64,000 bases of DNA from Holophaga sp. (lineage in GTDB: Bacteria; Acidobacteriota; Holophagae; Holophagales; Holophagaceae), in assembly GCA_016715205.1 (NCBI GenBank), contig JADKBC010000005.1, positions 124,001 through 188,000 of the forward strand, written 5' to 3'. Below, one piece after another: positions 32,252-39,801 of this stretch (the first letter of the stretch is position 1; every line of letters begins with the position of its first letter). The position numbers were made by a program, and so were the translations under genes. Under the pieces are notes generated by a model. It did no database searches. It saw nothing but the letters and a program-made list of their open reading frames with translations, and was not told where the DNA came from.

Positions 32252-34117
32252 TCATTCTAGGCCGGAGTTCCATTCCAGGGGAATGCGAACCGTAAAGACA
32301 CAGCCACCCTCGGGAAGGTTGGCAAAGGTGATGGACCCCTGCAGGCTTTCCAGCAGGCGCCTGCAGGTGCTGAGCCCCAGGCCCATGCCGCCCTGGATGG
32401 CAGTACGTTTCGTGGTGAAGCCCCGCTCCCATATTTTCCCTTCGAGACCCGGCGGAACCCCTGGCCCCGCATCGCTCACCTGAATTTCCAGCACTTCACC
32501 GTCCCGCCGCGCGCAGCAGCGGATCAGACCTTGGCGTGGCGTAGCTTCGATGGCGTTCTGCAGCAGGTTGAAAATGACTTGCCGCAGCAGGTTGGCGTGC
32601 AGGGTGCCACGCAGCCCTGGCTCCCCAGGGTCCAGCATGAGGTTTACCTGATGACTGCGGAAGCGCGGCCCCAGCAGGGTGGCGATATCCTGCAGCAAGG
32701 TCGCCACCGAAACGTTTTGGGCTTGGGGCTCGCTGGGCCGATAGAGTTCGTACATCATGCGCACGATGGCGGTGATGCGATCGATTTCGCGGTCCACCAG
32801 TTCGACATAGGGGCGGAAGGTGTGGTCCTTGGGGATCGCCGTTTGCAGCAGGGTGAAGGCACTCTTGATACCTGCCAGAGGGCCGTTGATTTCGTGGGCC
32901 ACATAGGCGGCCATTTGGGCCTTGCCTGCCAAGGTCTCGCTTTCCCGATCCAGCAGTTGCTCCCGTCGGCGCCGGGTGATGTCTTCAAACAGGGCCACGA
33001 AATACCCCGGTTCGGAGCAATGAACGGTGATGGAAACCCAGATGCCCAGGGACTCCAAGTGCAGTTCCAGCCGCTCGGGATGCCCGGTGGTGGCCACCCG
33101 AGCAAAAAGGGCCAGGAATTCAGGGTTGGCCTCATGGATGCCCGGAATCACCTCGCTCGCCTTGCGCCCCGTCATATCCTTCCAGCCCGTGAGGGTCTCC
33201 AGGGCCTGGTTCGCATCCAGGAACAGGAAATCCTTGGGCTCCGCATCGCGGTAAAGCACCAGCCCATGGAGGCAACCCTCTAGGAGGTTCTGGAACAGGG
33301 ATTGGTACCGCTGCTCTGCTGCTTGGCGGGAAGCCTCGACCCGCTTGGTGTCGCTAAGATCCAGATTGACGCCCACGTAGCGGATGATGGCCCCCGAGGC
33401 ATCGATCTGGGGTGCGGCCGTGCCGAAGACGTGGGTAATGGTTCCGGCCTTATCCATGAAGCGGTATTCCAATCCCCACTGCCCTTTGGATTCCACCATG
33501 CGCTGCCAGTGGGAAAACACCCGGGCGCGATCCTCGGGGTGCAGCCCGTTGATCCAACCCATGCCCAGGGCCGCTTCCAGGCTCAGCCCAGCCATCCGAC
33601 ACCATTGGGGGTTCGCGTATAGACACTGACCCTCTGGGTTGGTCAGGTAGATACCCACCGGTGCGATTTCCGCCAAGGCCCGGAATTGCCCCTCACTGGC
33701 CCGGAGGGCGTCCTCCAAGGCCCGCTGTGCGGCGATATCATGCAGCTCGGTGATATCGATGCAGTTACCCATGAAACCCAGGAAAAGACCGTCGCCCTCA
33801 AAATAGGCCGCTCCCTGATCCCGAACCCAACGGTATACCCCATCATGCCGCTTCACCCGGAAATCCGCCGTGTAGCTCTGCCGCCCCTGAAAGGCTGCCA
33901 AGTAGTGGGCCTGAGCAGAAGCCAGATCCTCGGGATGTATGGCCTGAAGCCAACCATTACCCCTTACCTGGGCCTGATCCAGCCCAACATAATCCCGCAG
34001 GGCTTTGTTAAAAAACACGCACTGCCCATCGCTGCCGGAAACCCAGGTGGGAAGCGGAAGCTGCTCCAGCATAGAGAACATGCCGCGGTCGAGGTCGCTG
34101 GCCTGGTCCAGGCTCAT
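32252..34117 (-). CDS. PAS-domain sensor histidine kinase, soluble
   Basis: The 621-residue protein has three PAS units (about 10-135, 140-260, 270-385). The dimerisation region has His in AAYVAHEINGPLAGI, and the HATPase (about 500-615) has LLQNAIEAT, DAGPGVP and GGMGLGLSTC. The H-box HEINGPLA belongs to the NtrB-like group, in contrast to the SHDLKSP kinase at 4125. There are no transmembrane helices. The start overlaps the stop of the upstream response regulator by four bases, and a second regulator follows. This gives a regulator-kinase-regulator operon suited to a phosphorelay or branched output. Confidence 0.92.
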   Translation of the reverse strand: MSLDQASDLDRGMFSMLEQLPLPTWVSGSDGQCVFFNKALRDYVGLDQAQVRGNGWLQAIHPEDLASAQAHYLAAFQGRQSYTADFRVKRHDGVYRWVRDQGAAYFEGDGLFLGFMGNCIDITELHDIAAQRALEDALRASEGQFRALAEIAPVGIYLTNPEGQCLYANPQWCRMAGLSLEAALGMGWINGLHPEDRARVFSHWQRMVESKGQWGLEYRFMDKAGTITHVFGTAAPQIDASGAIIRYVGVNLDLSDTKRVEASRQAAEQRYQSLFQNLLEGCLHGLVLYRDAEPKDFLFLDANQALETLTGWKDMTGRKASEVIPGIHEANPEFLALFARVATTGHPERLELHLESLGIWVSITVHCSEPGYFVALFEDITRRRREQLLDRESETLAGKAQMAAYVAHEINGPLAGIKSAFTLLQTAIPKDHTFRPYVELVDREIDRITAIVRMMYELYRPSEPQAQNVSVATLLQDIATLLGPRFRSHQVNLMLDPGEPGLRGTLHANLLRQVIFNLLQNAIEATPRQGLIRCCARRDGEVLEIQVSDAGPGVPPGLEGKIWERGFTTKRTAIQGGMGLGLSTCRRLLESLQGSITFANLPEGGCVFTVRIPLEWNSGLE

Positions 34118-34596
34118 CGAGGCGTGGAGAGCAGGTGCAGCGCTACGAGCTTTTCCTGAAATTCCCCCAGACTGAAGGGCTTTTGGATGATGCCCACCTT
34201 GGGGTTGCCCTGCAGCAGGCCACGCACATCCCGATTGTCGTAGCCGCTGGCCATGAGCACCGGTTGGTCGGGATTCACAAGCATCAGGCGCTGCAAGGTT
34301 TCCGCACCATTCATAAAGGGCATGTTCATATCCAGGATCACCAGGTCCACCTTCAGGCCCTGCTCGAAAAGGTCCAAGGCCTGCTGGCCACCTTCCACCG
34401 CTTGTACCTTGTGTCCCAGGATTTCCAGCATCGGGCCTACGGTCATCCGAATCAGGTCATCGTCGTCCACCAGCAGGATTTCCAGGCTTTTTTTTGGTCG
34501 AAGGCTGTCACCGCCAGGGTCATCGGAGGGAAATACCTGGTCCCTGCCTTCGGCTGGCGCTGCGGCACATTCCATACATCCTCCGGAGATTCCCAT
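34114..34596 (-). CDS. Single-domain response regulator
   Basis: The receiver occupies about residues 38-155 (EILLVDDDDLIRM, Asp in LVILDMNMPFMNG, Lys in IIQKPFSLGE). A 37-residue N-terminal tail without recognisable structure precedes it. Two starts are possible: the ATG at 34596, or an ATG seven codons later preceded by GGAGG four bases upstream. The longer form is listed. The receiver is the same subtype as those fused to the big hybrid kinases in this window, so it may have been split from such a protein. It overlaps the kinase gene downstream by four bases. Confidence 0.88.
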   Translation of the reverse strand: MGISGGCMECAAAPAEGRDQVFPSDDPGGDSLRPKKSLEILLVDDDDLIRMTVGPMLEILGHKVQAVEGGQQALDLFEQGLKVDLVILDMNMPFMNGAETLQRLMLVNPDQPVLMASGYDNRDVRGLLQGNPKVGIIQKPFSLGEFQEKLVALHLLSTPR

Positions 34597-34751
34597 CGAC
34601 CCGAAGGCGGGACCCCATGATTTTTGGCCGTGAAGATGCCCAACAACACCCGCTCACGATTCTCATTCCCCCGAACCCCTAGTCCGATACCTGGAAGGCC
34701 ACGGTTGTTCTTTGCCCAGCTCCCCCCGATGGCTTCCCAATAGGCGGCTCC

Positions 34752-37700
34752 ATGCTCTTTCAGCGCACCAAAATCGCCACTCGCCTGTTGGCGGGGTTTT
34801 CCCTGGTCTTGCTTGCCACGGTCATCCTGGCCTGGGTGAGTATCACGTCGGTCCACGACCTAGCCAACACCACCGACCGCATTTTCCGGCATCCCTTCAC
34901 CGTCACAACTTCGATTTTGGCCATCCAGGCCGACTTGAGCATGGCCCAAAAAGAGCTGGTGGAGCTGGTGCACACCACGGACGTGGCCGAAATCGAGCTC
35001 CTGGTCCAGAAGGTGCGTGCCCACGGCCCCCGTAACGATGCCAGTCTGGCCCTGGTGCAGGAACGCTATCTGGGCAATCCCCAGGATGTGAAGGACGTGG
35101 ATCGTGCCCTGGAAGCCTGGCGGGAACACCGGGATCAAGTCATTGGCCTGGTGCGCGCCAACCGCCATGCGGAGGCCCGTGCCCTGTTCGATGGCGCCAC
35201 CAAAACCCATGCCGATACCTTGATGAAGGAAATCAGCGACATTCTTGGCTTCGCCACGGCCCGGGCGGAAAAATTCAAGGTTGAGGCCGCGGCCCAGAGC
35301 GCCAGCACCCAGCAGACCATCCTTCTCACCCTATTAGGCCTCGCCCTCGCCTGCGCGGGCGTTGCCCTGCTGATCACCCGCAGCGTGGCCCGCTCCATGC
35401 GCAACGCCCTGGGGCATCTGCAACAGATGGTTCGCGCATTGCAAGACAAGCAGGTCGTGGCCGAAGCCATTGGCCGCGGCGATTTCCAGCACGACCTACA
35501 GACGTCCGAACCCCTTAATCTGAAAGTTGAGGAACTGCCCACCGATGACCTGGGGGCACTGTTGAAGGGCATGGTGGAACTGAATGCCGTTCAGGGCGGC
35601 TTGGATCAGTCCTTCCGCCGCATGGCCTTTTCCCTGCGAACCGCCAAGGAAACCGATCAGGCCCGCAACTGGCTCAAGAATGGCCTGAGTGAATTGAACG
35701 AACTGCTGCGCGGCGACCACGATTCTAAGAAACTGGCGGAACGCCTGATCCGCTTCTTTGCCGAATACCTTTCGGCTGGCGTGGGCGCCCTGTACCTCTT
35801 CGATCCCGACGCGCGGGATCTGGTGCTGATGGCCACCTACGCCCACACTAGGCGAAAACACCTGGGGGATCGCTTCGCCCTGGGCGAAGGGCTGCTGGGG
35901 CAGGCCGCCCAGGAGGGCAAGCTGATTTGCCTCTCCAAGGTGCCCGCCGATTACCTGCCCATCGGCTCGGCCCTGGGCGATGGCACCCCTTGCACCGTGG
36001 TGGCCCTGCCCTTTCTCCAGGATGGCGCCCTCATTGGGGCCCTGGAACTGGGCGCCTTCCGGGATTTCACGCCCACAGAACTGGACTTCCTGCAGCAGGC
36101 CATGGATATCCTGGCCATCGGCCTGGGCATGAACCTTTCCCGCCAGAAGATCGTGGAACTGCTCCAGCAAAGCCAAGCCCAGGAAGAAGAATTGCGGGCC
36201 CAGCAAGAGGAGCTTCAGCAGAGCAACGAAGAACTGGAAGAGCGCGCTCAGCTCCTGGAGCAGCAGCGGGAGGAAATCCGCCGCAAAAGCGTCGCCATGG
36301 AAGAGGCCAATCGGGAAATCGGTCTCCAGGCTGCCGAAGTGGAACGGGTGAGCACCTATAAATCCCAGTTCCTGGCCAACATGTCCCACGAACTGCGCAC
36401 CCCCCTCAACAGCCTGATGATCCTCTCGCGCCTGCTGGCAGACAACAAGGATGGCAACCTCACCAACAAACAGGTGGAATTCGCCACCACCATCCACGGC
36501 GCCGGGCGCGATCTGCTGACCCTGATCAACGACATCCTGGATATCTCCAAGATCGAATCTGGGCGCATGGAATATGTCTACGATGACATGGCCGTCGAGG
36601 ATCTGGTGGAGGCTGCGGCCGCCATCTTCCGGCCATTGGCTGCGGACAAGGGGCTGGCGTTCAGTGTCAAGGTGGACCCCAGCGCCGCCTGCACCCTCAA
36701 GACCGACGGCCAGCGCACCCAGCAGATCCTGAAGAACTTGCTCGCGAACGCCATCAAGTTCACGGAAAAGGGCTCCATCGAGCTGGAAGTCAGCATTCCC
36801 AGCCCCACCCAGAATCCCTTGGCCCTGGCGGCGGTGGCCTTTGTTGTGCGCGATACCGGCATTGGCATTCCCGCGGACAAATTCGATCGGGTGTTCCAGG
36901 CCTTCCAGCAGGCCGATAGCGACACCAGCCGCCGCTTTGGGGGCACGGGCCTGGGGCTGTCCATCTCGCGGCAGCTGGCCCGGGGCATGGGCGGCGAACT
37001 GATTCTGGAAAGCGTGCAGGGCCAAGGCAGCACCCTGACCCTGTTCATTCCCTTGACCAACCCCGGCGGGGCGCCACCGACCCCTGTGCCCGAGCCTGTC
37101 TCCGGGCTGTCCTCACCCACCCTTATGCAGAAAAATGCCTCTTTGCCCGATGACCGGGATCGCTTGCAACCCGGCCAGCGCTGCATTCTGGTGGTGGAGG
37201 ATGATCGCTCCTTTGCCTCGATCCTGATCAATCTAGTGCGCGAACACGGTTTTTCCGCCCTGCATGCGGGCGATGGGCACACGGGCGTCGCCATGGCCGA
37301 GCAGTATCTCCCCAGTGCGATTCTGCTGGATGTGATGTTGCCGGGCCTTGATGGCTGGGGCGTGATGCAACGGCTCACCGACAAGCTGCGCACCCGCCAC
37401 ATTCCCGTGCATTTCCTCACGGCCCTGGATGAGCGCCAGAAGGCCATGGCCATGGGGGCCATCGGCTATTTCACCAAGCCTGTCAGTGCCGAACAGCTGG
37501 AAAGCATCCTGAGCAATGTGGAAGCCTCTGTTTCCAAGCAGGCCCGCAACCTCCTGCTGGTGGAGGACGACCCCAACGAGGCCAAGAGCCTCTGCGCGTT
37601 GCTGGAGGACCGGCATATCCAGATTCATCTGGCCCGCAGCGGCGCCGAAGCCATTCGCCTCTTTGGCGAACTGCCCTTCGATTGCATCGTCCTGGATCTG

Positions 37701-38351
37701 GGCCTCGCGGATATGTCGGGCTTCGAGGTGCTGGAGCATCTCCACCAGATGGATGAACACCGCCGGGTGCCCGTCATCATCCATTCGGGGCGGGATCTCA
37801 ATCGGGATGAACAGAGCCGCCTGGAGCGCTATTCCGAGAGCATCATTCTGAAGGGCGCCAAGAGCCCAGAACGGCTGCTCAACGAAGTCACCCTTTTCCT
37901 GCATGTGGTGGAAAGCCAGATGCAGCCCGAACAGCAGCGCCTGATTCGCGCCAGCCTCGATCGAGATGGCATCTTCCAGCAGAAGACGGTGCTGGTGGCG
38001 GATGACGATATGCGCAACGTGTTCTCGCTCACCTCCATTTTGGCGGACAAGGGCATGACGGTGCTGGAAGCCGAGAACGGCCGCGAAGCCCTGGCCCGCT
38101 TGGAAGCTCACCCGGAAACGGCCATCGTGCTGATGGATGTGATGATGCCGGAAATGGATGGCCTCGATGCCATCCGTGCCATCCGGGCGAATCCGCGCCA
38201 CGGCAAACTGCCGATCATCGCCCTCACCGCCAAGGCCATGAAAGGCGACCGGGAAGCCTGCCTCAAGGCGGGTGCCAACGACTACCTGTCCAAGCCCATC
38301 GATACGGAACGTCTGCTTTCGCTGCTGCGGGTCTGGCTCTACCAACAGTAA
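34752..38351 (+). CDS. Membrane hybrid histidine kinase, sensor-HAMP-GAF-HisKA-HATPase-REC(3)
   Basis: The 1199-residue protein has TM1 (about 12-34), a periplasmic helical bundle of chemoreceptor type (35-180), TM2 (about 188-208) and a HAMP-like stalk. GAF follows (about 330-475), then a long Glu/Gln-rich coiled coil (480-535). HisKA has His in NMSHELRTPLN (about 545) and HATPase lies at about 650-766 (DTGIGIP, GTGLGLSIS). Three receivers start near 811 (ILVVEDD), 933 (LLLVEDD) and 1079 (VLVADDD), each with its Asp. The helical sensor and coiled coil resemble a chemoreceptor stalk. cheR and cheB follow within ten bases, so this kinase may itself be the methylated signalling protein. Confidence 0.93.
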   Translation: MLFQRTKIATRLLAGFSLVLLATVILAWVSITSVHDLANTTDRIFRHPFTVTTSILAIQADLSMAQKELVELVHTTDVAEIELLVQKVRAHGPRNDASLALVQERYLGNPQDVKDVDRALEAWREHRDQVIGLVRANRHAEARALFDGATKTHADTLMKEISDILGFATARAEKFKVEAAAQSASTQQTILLTLLGLALACAGVALLITRSVARSMRNALGHLQQMVRALQDKQVVAEAIGRGDFQHDLQTSEPLNLKVEELPTDDLGALLKGMVELNAVQGGLDQSFRRMAFSLRTAKETDQARNWLKNGLSELNELLRGDHDSKKLAERLIRFFAEYLSAGVGALYLFDPDARDLVLMATYAHTRRKHLGDRFALGEGLLGQAAQEGKLICLSKVPADYLPIGSALGDGTPCTVVALPFLQDGALIGALELGAFRDFTPTELDFLQQAMDILAIGLGMNLSRQKIVELLQQSQAQEEELRAQQEELQQSNEELEERAQLLEQQREEIRRKSVAMEEANREIGLQAAEVERVSTYKSQFLANMSHELRTPLNSLMILSRLLADNKDGNLTNKQVEFATTIHGAGRDLLTLINDILDISKIESGRMEYVYDDMAVEDLVEAAAAIFRPLAADKGLAFSVKVDPSAACTLKTDGQRTQQILKNLLANAIKFTEKGSIELEVSIPSPTQNPLALAAVAFVVRDTGIGIPADKFDRVFQAFQQADSDTSRRFGGTGLGLSISRQLARGMGGELILESVQGQGSTLTLFIPLTNPGGAPPTPVPEPVSGLSSPTLMQKNASLPDDRDRLQPGQRCILVVEDDRSFASILINLVREHGFSALHAGDGHTGVAMAEQYLPSAILLDVMLPGLDGWGVMQRLTDKLRTRHIPVHFLTALDERQKAMAMGAIGYFTKPVSAEQLESILSNVEASVSKQARNLLLVEDDPNEAKSLCALLEDRHIQIHLARSGAEAIRLFGELPFDCIVLDLGLADMSGFEVLEHLHQMDEHRRVPVIIHSGRDLNRDEQSRLERYSESIILKGAKSPERLLNEVTLFLHVVESQMQPEQQRLIRASLDRDGIFQQKTVLVADDDMRNVFSLTSILADKGMTVLEAENGREALARLEAHPETAIVLMDVMMPEMDGLDAIRAIRANPRHGKLPIIALTAKAMKGDREACLKAGANDYLSKPIDTERLLSLLRVWLYQQ

Positions 38352-38360
38352 GGACCACCC

Positions 38361-39188
38361 ATGCCCAGCCCAGGGGTCCACCACGTGGAAATGCACCTTC
38401 TCCTTGAAGGTGTGTTCCAGGTCTACGGCCACGATTTTCGGGACTATGCCGAGGCTTCCCTGCATCGTCGCCTCAGCAAATGGTTGACCGAATCCCGGTT
38501 TTCCACCTTTTCCCAGGCCCAGGGCGCGGTTCTCCGTGACCCCGCGGTGTTCCATAGCCTGTTGACCGGACTCACGGTAAACGTAACCGAGATGTTTCGG
38601 GATCCCTTGGCCTTCAAGACCATCCGCGAACAGGTGGTGCCGCACCTCCGCACCTACCCTTCCCTGAAGGTGTGGGTCGCCGGGTGCGCCTCGGGCGAAG
38701 AGGCCTATTCCATGGCCATTCTCCTGGAGGAAGAAGGGTTCAAGGACCGGTACCGGATCTATGCCACGGACGTGGATCCGGAGGTGCTGGAGCAAGCCAA
38801 GGCGGGCATCTACCCATTGAAGGAACTGCAGCGCTTCACCCAGAACTACCAGAAGGCCGGGGGGCGCGCGGCCTTCTCCGATTACTATTCCGCCCGCTTC
38901 GACCGGGCCATGCTGGAACCCCGGCTGCGGGAGCGCATGGTCTTCGCCACCCACAATCTGGCCGTGGATGCGGGCTTTGGCGAAATGCACCTGGCCCTTT
39001 GCCGCAACGTGCTGATCTACTTCAAACCGGTCCTAAAGCAGCGTGTGCTAAGCCTGCTGGACACCTCCATCACGCCGGGGGGATTTTTGTGCCTGGGCCT
39101 TAAGGAAGGCCTGGAAACCACGGAATGGCAGCGCAGCTACGAGGAAGTGGTGGCCCGCACCCGCATCTATCGAAAACGCTATGCCTGA
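38361..39188 (+). CDS. CheR-type protein glutamate methyltransferase (second copy)
   Basis: The 275-residue protein has an N-terminal helical CheR domain (YGHDFRDYAEASLHRRL) and a SAM domain with VTEMFRDP, VWVAGCASGEEAYS, YATDVDPEVLEQAK and LALCRNVLIYF. A short C-terminal tail follows. It belongs to the CheR branch often linked to hybrid kinases rather than classical chemotaxis operons. It is nine bases after the triple-receiver kinase and overlaps the CheB gene by eight. Likely targets are Glu or Gln residues in the coiled-coil region of the neighbouring kinases. Confidence 0.9.
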   Translation: MPSPGVHHVEMHLLLEGVFQVYGHDFRDYAEASLHRRLSKWLTESRFSTFSQAQGAVLRDPAVFHSLLTGLTVNVTEMFRDPLAFKTIREQVVPHLRTYPSLKVWVAGCASGEEAYSMAILLEEEGFKDRYRIYATDVDPEVLEQAKAGIYPLKELQRFTQNYQKAGGRAAFSDYYSARFDRAMLEPRLRERMVFATHNLAVDAGFGEMHLALCRNVLIYFKPVLKQRVLSLLDTSITPGGFLCLGLKEGLETTEWQRSYEEVVARTRIYRKRYA

Positions 39189-39801
39189 GCCAAGGGAAGG
39201 CTCCTTGAGGGCGGTAGCCATCGGCGTCAGCCTGGGTGGGCTGGAAGCCCTGCGCACGCTGCTGGGAGCCCTACCGGCCGCATTCCCCACACCAATCCTG
39301 GTGGTGCAGCACATGGCGCCCGAATCGAGCGATGGCCTGGCCATGATCCTGAATACGGTATGCGCCCTGCACGTGAAAGAGGCCGACGCAGATGAAACGC
39401 CGCAACCGGGCACGGTGTACCTGGCCCCCGCCAACTACCATCTGCTGGTTGAAACCGATGGGCGACTTTCCTTGTCAGTGGATCCCCCCGTGAACTACGC
39501 CCGGCCTTCCGTGGATGTGCTCTTTGAAACCGCCGCCGAGGCCTTTGGCGTGGGTCTCGTGGGCGTGCTGCTCACGGGCGCGGGCAGCGATGGCAGCCGG
39601 GGGCTCCGCACCATCCAGCAGCGCGGCGGCCGCACCTTAGTGCAGGATCCCTTAGAAGCGGTGGCGGATAGCATGCCTCGCAGCGCCCTGGCCCTGTTGA
39701 AACCGGATGCGGTCCTACCCTTGAGTGGTTTGGCCAGCCGCCTGTTGCAGCTTACTCAATACTCAACCCATTCGACCCCCCGGCCGACAAGACCCGCATG
39801 A
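39181..39801 (+). CDS. Stand-alone CheB methylesterase domain without receiver
   Basis: The 206-residue protein consists only of the CheB catalytic domain: Ser in AIGVSLGGLEAL, His in LVVQHMAP and Asp in LTGAGSDGSRG. The regulatory receiver of classical CheB is absent. Phosphorylation therefore cannot activate it directly, and it must be constitutive or controlled by partner binding. It overlaps cheR by eight bases and the following hybrid kinase by four, giving a tightly coupled translation unit. Confidence 0.92.
   Translation: MPEPREGSLRAVAIGVSLGGLEALRTLLGALPAAFPTPILVVQHMAPESSDGLAMILNTVCALHVKEADADETPQPGTVYLAPANYHLLVETDGRLSLSVDPPVNYARPSVDVLFETAAEAFGVGLVGVLLTGAGSDGSRGLRTIQQRGGRTLVQDPLEAVADSMPRSALALLKPDAVLPLSGLASRLLQLTQYSTHSTPRPTRPA

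Noticed and set aside
35496..38990. Two minus-strand frames of 509 and 585 codons opposite the triple-receiver kinase and CheR
   Set aside because: The plus-strand genes have all family motifs, and the antisense frames have none.
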